Below are positions 21,096 through 30,554 of a stretch of DNA of 64,000 bases, piece after piece (the stretch's first letter is position 1; each line of letters opens with the position of its first letter). A program made the translations under genes and the position numbers. Source of the DNA: Enterobacter cloacae complex sp. ECNIH7 (GTDB taxonomy: Bacteria; Pseudomonadota; Gammaproteobacteria; Enterobacterales; Enterobacteriaceae); contig NZ_CP017990.1 in assembly GCF_002208095.1 (NCBI RefSeq), positions 3,968,001-4,032,000 on the forward strand. Reading direction: 5' to 3'. The notes under the pieces are model-generated. The model saw only the letters and a program-made list of their open reading frames with translations. It was not told the origin of the DNA and searched no databases.

Positions 21096-21458
21096 ATGTC
21101 CACCACACTGTTTAAAGATTTCACCTTCGAAGCCGCCCACCACCTTCCGCATGTCCCTGAAGGGCATAAATGCGGCCGTCTGCACGGGCATTCGTTCATG
21201 GTGCGTCTTGAGATCACCGGTGAAGTTGATCCTCATACCGGTTGGATCATGGATTTTGCCGAGCTGAAGGCGGCGTTTAAGCCGACCTACGATCGTCTGG
21301 ATCATTACTACCTGAATGATATCCCGGGCCTTGAAAACCCGACCAGCGAAGTGCTGGCGAAATGGATTTGGGATCAGATGAAGCCGCTGGTGCCGCTGCT
21401 GAGCGCGGTGATGATCAAAGAGACCTGCACCGCTGGCTGTATCTATCGCGGGGAGTGA
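21096..21458 (+). CDS. queD: 6-carboxy-5,6,7,8-tetrahydropterin synthase QueD
   Basis: 120 residues from the ATG at 21096 ([19 protein letters not shown]); the open frame extends upstream without family similarity. Zn ligands lie in the AAHHLPH and CGRLHGHSF segments, with the catalytic Cys in the latter; the C-terminus has [13 protein letters not shown]. It converts dihydroneopterin triphosphate to carboxytetrahydropterin, the first dedicated step to queuosine. Its end overlaps the convergent AraC-type gene by 16 bases. Confidence 0.97.
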   Translation: MSTTLFKDFTFEAAHHLPHVPEGHKCGRLHGHSFMVRLEITGEVDPHTGWIMDFAELKAAFKPTYDRLDHYYLNDIPGLENPTSEVLAKWIWDQMKPLVPLLSAVMIKETCTAGCIYRGE

Positions 21459-23788
21459 TCCTCTTCATCACGCCCGTTTAGCGGCATGAACTCATAGAGC
21501 ACGAGCGCGTTACTTTCCAGTGATTCTGTCATTTGCCAGCCGTCATTAAGCCGTTCATCGCGTAAGGAAAGCGTTGGACGCGCTTTGTGCGCAATCCAGC
21601 GCCACATCTCTTCATCAGGCCCGCTGTCGCTGCGTACCCCTTCCAGCAGCGGGTAGAGCGCACCATTGTGCCGATCGAACAGATGGCGCCTGATGCGCCA
21701 CTCGCCGCACATCCCCTGTAGCTGCAGATGATATTGCTGTTGAAAACGTTGGATAAAAGCTTCCTCGCTGGAGAGCAGCGGATTGAACACCACCACGTTA
21801 CGCAGTAGCAGCTGATAGCCCCCCTGATGGCGGAGCAGCAGCACGCTCTTGTCGTTGATGAGCACTTCTCCCCGCAGGCGTTGCCACAGCCAGAGCACCC
21901 AGTAGATAGGCCGCGGAAGGCCGTGATTATACTGAAGCGCAAGGCTCGATGTATCGAGGGTGTTGTTCGCCCTGGCTTCCCCCTGCAAACCGGAATTCAG
22001 CCAGAATCCCGCCAGCCAGACCTGTTCTGAAAGCCCGAGTAAATTTTGCATAAGCAGCGCGCCGCGAAAAAACCAGCCGTTGGTTGCCCGCGTATTCCCG
22101 GTAAGGGTATTCCACGAGAGTAACCATACCGGCAGCGTGCGCTGCCGCTGGCGAAGGGCGGCGAGTATTTGGCGAATCTTCAGCACGGGATAGTTTTCAG
22201 CCGAGGAGAGATGTGCAGGATCCAGCCGCGCCAGATCGAGCAGCTCGTTGGCATCCGCCTGACAGGCGAGGAAATCGGCCTGGTCCAGAATGCCAGAATG
22301 GAACAGCGCGTCGTCGCCGAGTTCAGTACCCACGGGAGAGAAGCGATGCCACACCCCAAACTTTGCCTGTGGAAGGTAGGCCCCTACCGTCGCCCGCTGA
22401 GCCTGCCAGGCGTGCTCCAGGGTTTCCGTGCTTGCCTGAGGAGACCAGTGCATCACGACGTGCCAGCCTGCGGTAATATCGGGTAAAAATCGGTTAACCG
22501 ACAGCTGCAAAAAGCGCTTCAGAAGATCGCATCGGGTGGTGACCCCCGTGTGCAGCAGGATCGTCCAGCCTTTTTTTGCTATCCAGGTAAACAGCTGCTG
22601 CAGATTGTACCAGCAGGCGTAACCCGCCATATGGGGATCGTCCCATCCCGTGGCGAACAGACGGCTGCTGAGAAAAGGTTCAGCGATATCAATCCCCTCA
22701 ATTGGGATCGCCTCGTGAAGCGCCTCCAGATGCTGGCGAACATCCTCCCGCAGTAAATCGTCGAGCTCGCGCAGGGTGACGACCAGCCTCGCGCGGCGCA
22801 GTGCGGACGAGAGCGGATAAAGCTGCTGCAGATCAACTATTCGCTCCTGACGCGGAGAGTGGGTTAGCGGAGCGGGTTCCCAGCCGCGGTTCTCAGCGCC
22901 TCTAAGCAAGCTAAACAGCCTATCCACCGCGATGGGAAAGCGCTGCTCGCCCGTGCCTGCCCGCAGCGGAGACGCATCGGAGCGATGCCGCCTGGCCTTA
23001 CGAAACTCGCCCGGAGACATATTGTGATAGCGCCGGAACCGATCGGTCATCATACGCGTGCTGGCAAACCCGTGCTCCAGCGCAATCTGATGCAAAGGAC
23101 GGCTGGTGAGGCGCAGGGCGTCAGCCGCTTTTTCCAGCCGCAGGGCGGTGATGTACTGCATAAAACTGACACCCATCTCTTTTCGAAAGAGGCGGGAGAG
23201 CCACGCTTCGGAGACGAACTCACTCGCTGCAATTTCGGCCAGCGTAATGCGCCGGGTATAGCTGGCGTTGATCCGCTCCAGCACGCGGGCAATGCGCTTG
23301 CTGACGTCGGCGTGCTGGTCCCGGGGTTTCTGGCGGGCAGGCTGCTGAAAGCGGCCAATCAGCAGCAGCAGGATCTCGCTCAGCCAGCGATTTGCCTCCA
23401 GCCTGAAGCGGTGCGGATCGTTCACCAGCGTCACCACCAGAAGCTGACGCAGCAGGTGCCGAAGTTCGTCACACTGCGGCCAGTTTCCACCGGACTCTGT
23501 CGGAACCGCGTAGTCATGGGCAAAAAAGTCATTGTACAGCTTGATTACCCACCGCCCGGAGAGAACGACACGAAGCGTCACGTTCGCGCTCTGGCTACTG
23601 AACCGCCAGCGCTGATAGCGGTTTATCACCGCAAGACCGTTATTTGACACCGTCTCGCGTCCTGCGGCGGTTTGCAGTTCGGCTTGCCCTTCCAGAACCC
23701 ACAGTATCGTCAGCGAATCACCTTCATCCTGCGTGAGCAGGCGAATGTCTTCAACGACTACCGCAAACTCGTTCCCATGCTGCTCCAT
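21443..23788 (-). CDS. AraC-family regulator fused to a degenerate GH39-like domain
   Basis: 781 residues from the ATG at 23788, chosen because GGGGGAG lies 5 bases upstream; an ATG 12 codons earlier lacks a clear site. Layout: cupin-like N-terminal domain (about 10-120), AraC double helix-turn-helix (about 165-265, with [19 protein letters not shown] and [18 protein letters not shown]), and a C-terminal region (about 310-650) resembling the GH39 TIM barrel of large AraC-type regulators. At the two expected catalytic positions I read VWHRF (about 479-483) where active GH39 has WNEP, and LLSWNTLTG (about 556-564) where TEWN is usual. Both acidic residues therefore look absent, suggesting a sugar-binding sensor. 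It is divergent from an M20D hydrolase and an MFS gene. The ligand is unknown. Confidence 0.8.
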   Translation of the reverse strand: MEQHGNEFAVVVEDIRLLTQDEGDSLTILWVLEGQAELQTAAGRETVSNNGLAVINRYQRWRFSSQSANVTLRVVLSGRWVIKLYNDFFAHDYAVPTESGGNWPQCDELRHLLRQLLVVTLVNDPHRFRLEANRWLSEILLLLIGRFQQPARQKPRDQHADVSKRIARVLERINASYTRRITLAEIAASEFVSEAWLSRLFRKEMGVSFMQYITALRLEKAADALRLTSRPLHQIALEHGFASTRMMTDRFRRYHNMSPGEFRKARRHRSDASPLRAGTGEQRFPIAVDRLFSLLRGAENRGWEPAPLTHSPRQERIVDLQQLYPLSSALRRARLVVTLRELDDLLREDVRQHLEALHEAIPIEGIDIAEPFLSSRLFATGWDDPHMAGYACWYNLQQLFTWIAKKGWTILLHTGVTTRCDLLKRFLQLSVNRFLPDITAGWHVVMHWSPQASTETLEHAWQAQRATVGAYLPQAKFGVWHRFSPVGTELGDDALFHSGILDQADFLACQADANELLDLARLDPAHLSSAENYPVLKIRQILAALRQRQRTLPVWLLSWNTLTGNTRATNGWFFRGALLMQNLLGLSEQVWLAGFWLNSGLQGEARANNTLDTSSLALQYNHGLPRPIYWVLWLWQRLRGEVLINDKSVLLLRHQGGYQLLLRNVVVFNPLLSSEEAFIQRFQQQYHLQLQGMCGEWRIRRHLFDRHNGALYPLLEGVRSDSGPDEEMWRWIAHKARPTLSLRDERLNDGWQMTESLESNALVLYEFMPLNGRDEEDHSPR

Positions 23789-23804
23789 TCGGCTCCCCCG
23801 CATG

Positions 23805-23832
23805 GACAAAAAATGATGCGCCATTTTTTGTC
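23805..23832. promoter_or_regulatory. Perfect 11-bp inverted repeat upstream of the AraC-GH39 gene
   Basis: GACAAAAAATG and CATTTTTTGTC are exact reverse complements separated by 6 bases. It lies 17 bases upstream of the regulator's ATG and about 130 bases before the divergent M20 gene. It is a candidate autoregulatory operator. Confidence 0.6.
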
Positions 23833-23959
23833 ATAACTGAATCGTATGAAAAACAATCAGAAAAAAGGCGTCGCTTTACAACAAAAAAGGGCATTTTCCG
23901 GCAATGCGATCGACATAAACTCGAAACTAACACCGTTTGGCAGGAAAAGGATAACAAAA

Positions 23960-25129
23960 ATGACACATCCAATTGTTGACGCTCTGCGGGACACCGAAGA
24001 TCGGTTCACTGAACTTCGTCGCGAATTCCACCGATACCCCGAAATTGGCTTCGAGGAGCACAAAACCAGCGACCGCGTCGCGTCACTCCTTCAACAATGG
24101 GGCTATGAGGTCCACCGGGGAATGGCAAAAACCGGGGTGGTTGGCACCCTGAAGGTGGGCAACAGCAGCAAAAGCCTGGGCCTGCGCGCCGACATGGATG
24201 CACTGCCAATGCAGGAAAACAGCGGCAAGGCGTGGAGTAGCACCGTAGAGGGAAAATTCCACGGCTGCGGGCACGATGGCCACACCACCACGCTGCTCTA
24301 TGCCGCAGAATATTTGGCTCGCACCCGCAACTTTAGCGGTACGTTACATCTCATTTTTCAACCTGCGGAAGAGCTGCTGTATGGCGGACGCATCATGCTG
24401 GAGGATGGCCTGTTTGAGCAGTTCCCCTGCGACCATATTTTCGGCCTGCACAATATGCCCTCCCAGCCACTCGGGAAAATCGGCCTTCGCGATGGCGCCA
24501 TGATGGCCTCTTCGGACACCGTTCATATTGAAGTCAACGGGGTGGGAGGACACGGCGCCGTTCCGGAACACACCGTCGATGCCACGCTGGTTGCCTGCCA
24601 CATCACCCTCGCCCTGCAGTCGATTGTGTCGAGGAATATTACCCCGTTCCAGCCGGTCGTCGTGACCGTGGGCAGCATCCAGGCGGGTCATGCTCCGAAT
24701 ATCATCAACGACAAGGTGTTAATGAAGCTGACCGTTCGCACGCTGGATGAAACGGTGCGTCAAACCGTGCTGCAGCGGATCCATGATATCGCCGTGGCGC
24801 AGGCTGAGAGCTTCAACGCCACGGCCACGATCCGTCACGTGAACGGGAGTCCGGTGCTAAGGAATAACCCGCAGGCCAATGAAATGGTGCGTACGGTAGC
24901 GACCGACCTGTTCGGTCAGGATGCCGTCTCGTCGGTGAATGCCTTTATGGGAAGCGAAGATTTTGCGTTCATGCTCGAGAAAAATCCCAACGGCTGCTAC
25001 TTCACCCTCGGTGCGGGAGATGAGCCTGAGCGCTGCATGGTGCATAACCCAGGCTATGACTTTAACGACAAGCTTCTCCTCACCGGCGCGGCACTCTGGA
25101 GCGCGTTGACCGAACATTATCTGCGTTAA
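23960..25129 (+). CDS. M20D-family amidohydrolase (hippurate / N-acyl amino acid hydrolase-like)
   Basis: 389 residues from the ATG at 23960, preceded by AAAAGGA at a good distance; the open frame upstream is low-complexity. Binuclear metal-site motifs are visible: GLRADMDALPMQE, FHGCGHDGHTTTLL, FQPAEELLYGG, the dimerisation block VGGHGAVPEHTVDA, and MGSEDFAFM plus HNPGYDFND at the C-terminus. The family includes hippuricase, N-acetyl amino acid deacetylases and plant auxin-conjugate hydrolases; the true substrate cannot be told. There is no signal peptide, so it is cytoplasmic. An MFS gene follows after 27 bases, suggesting uptake or export of the substrate or product. Confidence 0.85.
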   Translation: MTHPIVDALRDTEDRFTELRREFHRYPEIGFEEHKTSDRVASLLQQWGYEVHRGMAKTGVVGTLKVGNSSKSLGLRADMDALPMQENSGKAWSSTVEGKFHGCGHDGHTTTLLYAAEYLARTRNFSGTLHLIFQPAEELLYGGRIMLEDGLFEQFPCDHIFGLHNMPSQPLGKIGLRDGAMMASSDTVHIEVNGVGGHGAVPEHTVDATLVACHITLALQSIVSRNITPFQPVVVTVGSIQAGHAPNIINDKVLMKLTVRTLDETVRQTVLQRIHDIAVAQAESFNATATIRHVNGSPVLRNNPQANEMVRTVATDLFGQDAVSSVNAFMGSEDFAFMLEKNPNGCYFTLGAGDEPERCMVHNPGYDFNDKLLLTGAALWSALTEHYLR

Positions 25130-25156
25130 TTCTCGCCCACCCCGGAGGCTTGCACG

Positions 25157-26554
25157 ATGAGTACCGTTCCCCTGACAGGCACACCGACCTACGCCGGTAA
25201 CGATCGGCTGCTGGCCGGTATTGTGATGAGCGTTCTGACGTTCTGGTTATTTGCGCAGTCGGTGATTAACGTTGTCCCGGCAATGAAAAATAGCCTGACT
25301 ATCTCCCTCGAAACCCTCACGCTGGCGGTCAGCCTCAGCGCCTTGTTCAGCGGCTGTTTTGTCGTTGCCTGCGGGGGATTTGCCGACAAGTTTGGGCGTA
25401 TGCGCATGACCTATATCGGCCTGATGCTGAGCATCGTCGGAAGCGCCCTGCTTTTCATCTCGTGGGAGCCGGTTCTGTTTCTGCTGGGAAGAGCGATACA
25501 GGGGCTGTCAGCGGCCTGCATCATGCCCGCCACGCTGGCGCTGATTAAAACGTGGTATGAAGGAAACGCGCGGCAGCGGGCCATCAGCTTTTGGGTCATT
25601 GGTTCATGGGGCGGCAGCGGCCTGAGCGCGTTTGTCGGCGGGACTATTGCCACCACGCTCGGCTGGCGCTGGATTTTTGTTTTTTCCATGCTGGTCGCGG
25701 TGGCGGCGCTGCTGCTGATCCGCGGTACGCCGGAAAGCCGAAGCGACGCCGCGAGCCGCCATAAGCTGGATATCAGCGGCCTGGTGAGCTTTGTCTGCAT
25801 GCTGGTGCTGCTGAACCTATTTATCAGTAAAGGGCACAGCTGGGGCTGGAGCAGCGTTTTATCGCTACTTGTGCTGGGTAGCGCCGCGCTGGCTGCGGTC
25901 TTCTTTGTGCTTACCGGGCGACGTAAAGGTGATGTGGCGCTGATTGATTTTGCCCTGTTTAAAAACCGGGCCTACAGCGCGTCGGTATTCTCAAATTTTT
26001 TGCTCAACGGCTGCATTGGCACCATGATGATCGCCAGTATCTGGCTGCAGCAAGGACACCATCTTTCGCCGCTACAAACCGGCATCATGACGCTGGGATA
26101 TCTGGTCACCGTGCTGGCGATGATTCGGGTCGGGGAAAAGCTGCTCCAGCGTTACGGGGCGCGCCTGCCGATGATGACCGGGCCGCTGCTGACCGCAACG
26201 GGTATCACGCTGATCTCCTGCACTTTCTTAAGCAAAGAGATCTATATTGTCACCGTTTTTCTCAGCAACATTTTATTTGGCCTGGGGCTGGGGTGTTACG
26301 CCACGCCGTCAACGGATACTGCGGTAATGAATGCGCCTGAAAACAAAGTTGGCGTGGCCTCAGGGGTTTACAAGATGGGCAGTTCGCTGGGCGGAGCAAT
26401 GGGGATCGCCGTTACCGCGTCGCTGTATGCGCTGCTGCTGCCGCTGGGAATGGCCAGCGCCGCACAGTATGCGCTACTCTTCAACAGCGCAATTTGTCTC
26501 GCTTCGGCGGGAGTCACCTGGGCATTGCTTCCTTCAGAACGGGCCCCGCGATAG
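25157..26554 (+). CDS. MFS transporter, DHA2 family (14-TMS type)
   Basis: 465 residues with many hydrophobic segments. Conserved elements are the loop GFADKFGRMRM, GRAIQGLSAACIMPATLALI and GWRWIFVFSMLVAVAALLL, typical of DHA2 proton antiporters. It follows the M20D hydrolase by 27 bases and is in the same transcription unit, ending 17 bases before convergent queE with a GC stem but no T-run. Direction of transport and substrate are unknown. Confidence 0.85.
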   Translation: MSTVPLTGTPTYAGNDRLLAGIVMSVLTFWLFAQSVINVVPAMKNSLTISLETLTLAVSLSALFSGCFVVACGGFADKFGRMRMTYIGLMLSIVGSALLFISWEPVLFLLGRAIQGLSAACIMPATLALIKTWYEGNARQRAISFWVIGSWGGSGLSAFVGGTIATTLGWRWIFVFSMLVAVAALLLIRGTPESRSDAASRHKLDISGLVSFVCMLVLLNLFISKGHSWGWSSVLSLLVLGSAALAAVFFVLTGRRKGDVALIDFALFKNRAYSASVFSNFLLNGCIGTMMIASIWLQQGHHLSPLQTGIMTLGYLVTVLAMIRVGEKLLQRYGARLPMMTGPLLTATGITLISCTFLSKEIYIVTVFLSNILFGLGLGCYATPSTDTAVMNAPENKVGVASGVYKMGSSLGGAMGIAVTASLYALLLPLGMASAAQYALLFNSAICLASAGVTWALLPSERAPR

Positions 26555-26571
26555 GCGGGGCCGCGCAACGA

Positions 26572-27243
26572 TCAGGCGATATTCAGATAGTTGTGCGTCT
26601 GCATCGACAGGCGCCAGTTGCGCGCAATACAGGTTTCAATGCACAGGCGCGTCGCGTCGTCTTTCTGGCTGATCGGCTGTAGCGCAATGACGCGCTGCTT
26701 TTCATCCGTCAGCGTGGCCAGCAGTTCATCCAGCGCTTCGATATCACGCACGCGCCCTACCGGGTGCTTAATCTCATCCGCGCGTTCCAGCGCCTGAGAC
26801 AGCACGTCATACCCGCCGCGCATATTCACTTTTGGCGATACAGTCACCCAGGTCGTGTGTGAACAGCGCACTTCATGGGTGCCGCTGGTCTCAATCTGGC
26901 AGCTGTAGCCGTTCTTTTCGAGCAGCTCGGTCAGCGGCGTCAGATCGTGGATGCAGGGTTCACCGCCGGTGATCACCACGTGGCGCGCCGTCCAGCCCTG
27001 ACGACCAATAATGGCCAGCAGATCTTCAGAACTGCCCGCGCCCCACTTATCGCTCTCTTTGGTTTTCGCCAGAATGCTAAACAGCGACACTTCCCGATCT
27101 GCGAGCTTATCCCACGTATGTTTGGTATCACACCAGGCACAGCCAACCGGGCATCCCTGTAAACGAATGAAAATAGCGGGAACGCCGGTAAAGTAACCCT
27201 CGCCTTGCAGGGTCTGGAACATCTCGTTAATCGGGTACTGCAT
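26572..27243 (-). CDS. queE: 7-carboxy-7-deazaguanine synthase QueE (radical SAM)
   Basis: 223 residues from MQYPINEMFQTLQGEGYFTG (an ATG two codons upstream is not the family start). The radical-SAM cluster is the enterobacterial variant CPVGCAWCDTKHTW, with VVITGGEPCIHDL downstream. It converts carboxytetrahydropterin to 7-carboxy-7-deazaguanine for queuosine. In E. coli long-chain QueE also affects division under stress. It lies about 5 kb from queD with an accessory island between them. Confidence 0.97.
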   Translation of the reverse strand: MQYPINEMFQTLQGEGYFTGVPAIFIRLQGCPVGCAWCDTKHTWDKLADREVSLFSILAKTKESDKWGAGSSEDLLAIIGRQGWTARHVVITGGEPCIHDLTPLTELLEKNGYSCQIETSGTHEVRCSHTTWVTVSPKVNMRGGYDVLSQALERADEIKHPVGRVRDIEALDELLATLTDEKQRVIALQPISQKDDATRLCIETCIARNWRLSMQTHNYLNIA

Positions 27244-27297
27244 AGTCATCTCAGTAAAGGGGATAAACGATAAGTATCGCAGATCCCCGCCGGATGG

Positions 27298-28005
27298 TCA
27301 TGCTCCATCGGTGCTTTGCGCGCCAATCGCCGCCATAAAACGCTCGGTAATTTGCTGTGGACGGGTGATCGCGCCGCCGACGACGACCGTATGCGCGCCC
27401 AGCGCCAGGCATCTGGCCGCGCGTTCAGGCGTATCCACGTTGCCTTCGGCAATCACGGGAACCGTAACGGCGGCCAGCACGGCCTTCAGGAACGCGCAGT
27501 CATTTTCCGGAAGCGAATGGCCCGCCGTTTCCGCCGTATAGCCGTAAAGCGTGGTGCCGACGCAGTCAAAACCCAGCGCCTGCGCCGTCACGGCTTCGCC
27601 CAAGGTGGAAATATCGGCCATCAGCAGTACCGAGGGATAGCGTGAGCGGATGCGCGTGACCAGCGTTTCCAGGGATTCTCCACCGGGACGCTCACGCGCC
27701 GTCGCATCAAGCGCAATGATTTCCGGAGAAACGGTCATGAGCTCATCCACCTCTTTCATCGTGGCGGTGATAAACACCTCGCTTTCCGGGTAATCCCGTT
27801 TGATGATGCCGATAACAGGCAAAGACACCTGCTGCTTAATTGCCTCGATATCCACCACGCTGTTGGCACGAATGGCTGCGGCCCCGCCCTGCGCCGCCGC
27901 CAGCGCCATCCGCGACATAATAAACGGGCTGTGCAGCGGTTCATTTTCCAGCGCCTGACAGGAGACGACCAGTTTTCCCTTCAGGTTATCCAGTACAGTT
28001 TTCAT
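27298..28005 (-). CDS. nanE: N-acylglucosamine-6-phosphate 2-epimerase NanE
   Basis: 235 residues, a TIM-barrel epimerase turning N-acetylmannosamine 6-phosphate into N-acetylglucosamine 6-phosphate. NanE hallmarks: [18 protein letters not shown] at the N-terminus, [43 protein letters not shown] and [11 protein letters not shown]. It shares one base with the upstream PTS gene, so it acts on whatever that permease imports and phosphorylates. No nanA or nanK is beside it, unlike the sialate operon; it may be a second copy. Confidence 0.93.
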   Translation of the reverse strand: MKTVLDNLKGKLVVSCQALENEPLHSPFIMSRMALAAAQGGAAAIRANSVVDIEAIKQQVSLPVIGIIKRDYPESEVFITATMKEVDELMTVSPEIIALDATARERPGGESLETLVTRIRSRYPSVLLMADISTLGEAVTAQALGFDCVGTTLYGYTAETAGHSLPENDCAFLKAVLAAVTVPVIAEGNVDTPERAARCLALGAHTVVVGGAITRPQQITERFMAAIGAQSTDGA

Positions 28006-29564
28006 TACGATAAGATCTCTTCCACTTCGTTTTTGATAATCGTGACGTGCGGGCCATAAATGACCTGAACCCCGTTACCGCGCACGATAACGCCGCGCGC
28101 GCCGGTGGCTTTCAGCGCCGCGTCATTCACTTTGCTGCCGTCCTTCACCGTGACGCGAAGCCGCGTGGCGCAGCAGTCCACCTCTTCCAGATTCTCTTTT
28201 CCGCCTAATCCCGCGATCACCGCAACGGCGCGCTCGCTCTGCGAGAAAGTCACCTCATTGGCCATCGCCTCTTTTTCCCGACCCGGCGTGGCAAAATCAA
28301 AGCGGTTAATCAGGTAGCGGAAGGTGAAGTAGTAAAGGAAGAACCACGGCACGCCCACCAGTGGAACGAACATCCAGTTGGTTTTGGCCTCTCCCTGCAA
28401 AATGCCGAACAGCACGAAGTCAATAAAACCGCCGGAGAAGGTTTGCCCGATGGTGATATGCAGCATGTGTGCGAGCATGAACGCCAGCCCGTCAAACAGC
28501 GCATGAATGACGTAAAGCACCGGCGCAATAAACAGGAAGGAAAACTCGATAGGCTCGGTAATCCCGGTCAGGAACGAGGTTAGCGCCGCAGAGAGCAGCA
28601 GCCCGGCAATGCGCTTTTTGTTCTCCGGTTTTGCCGTGTGGTACATCGCCAGACACGCGCCGAGCAGGCCAAACATCATTGTAATAAAGCGCCCGGACAT
28701 GAAGCGCGACGTGCCCTCATAGAAATGCTGCGTGTTCGGGTCGGCCAGCTGGGCGAAGAAGATCCGCTGTGTGCCCTCAACGAGGTGACCGTTAACAATC
28801 TCACTGCCGCCGAGCGCGGTAGTCCAGAACGGCAGATAGAAGATGTGGTGCAAACCAAACGGGCCCAGCATGCGTAAAATAAAGCCGTACAGCAGGGTGC
28901 CCAGATAGCCGGTGGCATCAACCAGCCCGCCGAGACCAAAAATCAGTTTCTGGAAATGCGGCCAGACCACGGTCATGAGCGCGCCGACGAGTATCGCCGC
29001 CAGCGAGCTGATTATGGGAACAAAGCGCGAGCCGCCAAAAAAGCCCAGGAACTGCGGAAGCGCAATTTTATTAAACCGATGATGGAGCGTGCAGGTCACC
29101 AGCCCAATCACCACGCCGCCAAACACGCCGGTTTCCAGCGTCTGGATCCCCAGCGTCATGCCCTGCCCAACTGCACCCGGATTCTCATGCGCCAGTTTAC
29201 CGGTGAGGATCAGCAGCGCGTTGATGGTAGCATTCATCACCAGAAAAGCGAGTAATGCCGCCAGCCCAGCCGTACCCTTATCGCTTTTTGCCAGCCCGAC
29301 GGCGACCCCAACCGCAAACAGCACCGAGAGGTTCGCAAACACGATTGAACCGGCGCTGCTCATGATGGTGAAAATGGCCTGCAGCCAGCCCACACCTAAA
29401 AACGGATAAGCCGCCAGCGTATTGGGATTCGATAACGCGCCGCCTATTCCCAGCAGCAGGCCCGCCGCGGGCAGCACGGCGATAGGCAACATAAAGGATT
29501 TACCAAAGCGCTGCGCTTTTTCAAACCATCCCCCCGAAGAAGCACCACTGAACATTTGCATCAT
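28005..29564 (-). CDS. PTS permease EIIBC, glucose/maltose/N-acetylglucosamine superfamily; N-acetylmannosamine import inferred
   Basis: 519 residues. The N-terminal EIIC membrane domain (about 15-400) has [20 protein letters not shown] and the substrate-loop motif [20 protein letters not shown]. The C-terminal EIIB domain (about 430-519) carries the phosphocysteine motif [16 protein letters not shown], in which the second Cys aligns with the active residue. No EIIA domain is present, so EIIA-Glc (Crr) would be needed. The start follows GGGGAG by 8 bases. Coupling to nanE points to N-acetylmannosamine, giving the 6-phosphate directly and needing no NanK. That substrate is inference. Confidence 0.85.
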   Translation of the reverse strand: MMQMFSGASSGGWFEKAQRFGKSFMLPIAVLPAAGLLLGIGGALSNPNTLAAYPFLGVGWLQAIFTIMSSAGSIVFANLSVLFAVGVAVGLAKSDKGTAGLAALLAFLVMNATINALLILTGKLAHENPGAVGQGMTLGIQTLETGVFGGVVIGLVTCTLHHRFNKIALPQFLGFFGGSRFVPIISSLAAILVGALMTVVWPHFQKLIFGLGGLVDATGYLGTLLYGFILRMLGPFGLHHIFYLPFWTTALGGSEIVNGHLVEGTQRIFFAQLADPNTQHFYEGTSRFMSGRFITMMFGLLGACLAMYHTAKPENKKRIAGLLLSAALTSFLTGITEPIEFSFLFIAPVLYVIHALFDGLAFMLAHMLHITIGQTFSGGFIDFVLFGILQGEAKTNWMFVPLVGVPWFFLYYFTFRYLINRFDFATPGREKEAMANEVTFSQSERAVAVIAGLGGKENLEEVDCCATRLRVTVKDGSKVNDAALKATGARGVIVRGNGVQVIYGPHVTIIKNEVEEILS

Positions 29565-29587
29565 GTTTTCATCTCCCCACTAAATGA

Positions 29588-29626
29588 TGAAAATTTTTAC
29601 CACATAAATATCTAGCAGTGAAAATT
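29588..29626. promoter_or_regulatory. Direct repeats in the PTS-RpiR divergent region, candidate operators
   Basis: TGAAAATT occurs at 29588-29595 and again at 29619-29626, followed by TTTACCA and ACCA respectively. The 31-base spacing equals about three helical turns, suggesting two protein dimers on one DNA face. The repeats lie 24-63 bases upstream of the PTS start. Confidence 0.5.
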
Positions 29627-29729
29627 ACCATCAAAAACCAGGAAGCCGATCATACTTTTTCAAAATGACTGGCATCTTTCCCCTCCTTTCCGCCACACTA
29701 GTCGCAGCGAAACACATTAAGGACGTGGC

Positions 29730-30554
29730 ATGTCGGACCATGAAAATCTGCTGCTGAAGCTCCGCCAGGAGGCTTCCGGGTACAGCCCAACGCAACAAAA
29801 ACTCGGCGAGTTTGTCCTCAGCGATCCTGGCCGGGTGCTCTACCTGACGATCACTGAACTGGCGCGCGAGAGCCACACCAGCGAAGCCAGCGTCACGCGC
29901 CTTTGCCGGACGCTGGGCTGCAAGGGCTATAACGAATTTAAAATGGCGCTTGCGCTGGATATTCAGCAGGGCCAGCCCGCGCGTCAGGCGGGGGATGAGA
30001 TTGATAACGTCGTGGATGAGTCGGTTCAGGCTTTGCAGGATACCGCCAGACTCCTCGACCGCACGCTGCTTGAAAAGGCGGCGCTGGCGCTGCACCAGGC
30101 GCAATCCGTGCAGATTTATGGCGTTGCGGCCAGCGCGATCCTCGGGGAGTATCTGCATTACAAGCTGCTGCGGCTGGGCAAACCCGCACAGCTGTTTAGC
30201 GATATGCATCGCGCGGCCATGAATGCGACAACGCTTTCGAAAGATACGCTGGTCGTGGCCATTTCCAGTTCGGGTTCAACGCGGGATTTACTCCACGTGG
30301 TGAAGCTTGCCCGCAAGCGCGGCGTTAAGGTTCTGGCACTCAGCAATACGCCCCGCAGCCCGCTGGCCTCTCTGAGCGACATGCAGCTGGTTGCAGCCAA
30401 ACCAGAAGGCCCTCTAAGTGCAGGCGCGCTCAATGCTAAGGTTGGAGTCATGCTTCTGGTCGAGCTGTTGACCACGTCCATGATTGCGCTGGATGGTCAT
30501 TACGGCGACGTTAGTCAACAAACAGCCAGCGCCACGCTTCCCCTTTTGCTCTGA
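29730..30554 (+). CDS. RpiR-family regulator with SIS domain, local regulator of the nanE-PTS operon
   Basis: 274 residues. N-terminal helix-turn-helix (about 1-77: YLTITELARESHTSEASVTR, CRTLGCKGYNEFKMAL) and a C-terminal SIS phosphosugar-binding domain (about 105-240: VQIYGVAASAILGEYLHYKL, VVAISSSGSTRDLLHVVKLA). SIS domains of this family bind phosphosugars such as N-acetylmannosamine 6-phosphate (NanR type) or MurNAc 6-phosphate (MurR). An AAGGA ribosome site precedes the ATG. Divergent orientation from the PTS-nanE pair supports control of it. Confidence 0.88.
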   Translation: MSDHENLLLKLRQEASGYSPTQQKLGEFVLSDPGRVLYLTITELARESHTSEASVTRLCRTLGCKGYNEFKMALALDIQQGQPARQAGDEIDNVVDESVQALQDTARLLDRTLLEKAALALHQAQSVQIYGVAASAILGEYLHYKLLRLGKPAQLFSDMHRAAMNATTLSKDTLVVAISSSGSTRDLLHVVKLARKRGVKVLALSNTPRSPLASLSDMQLVAAKPEGPLSAGALNAKVGVMLLVELLTTSMIALDGHYGDVSQQTASATLPLLL

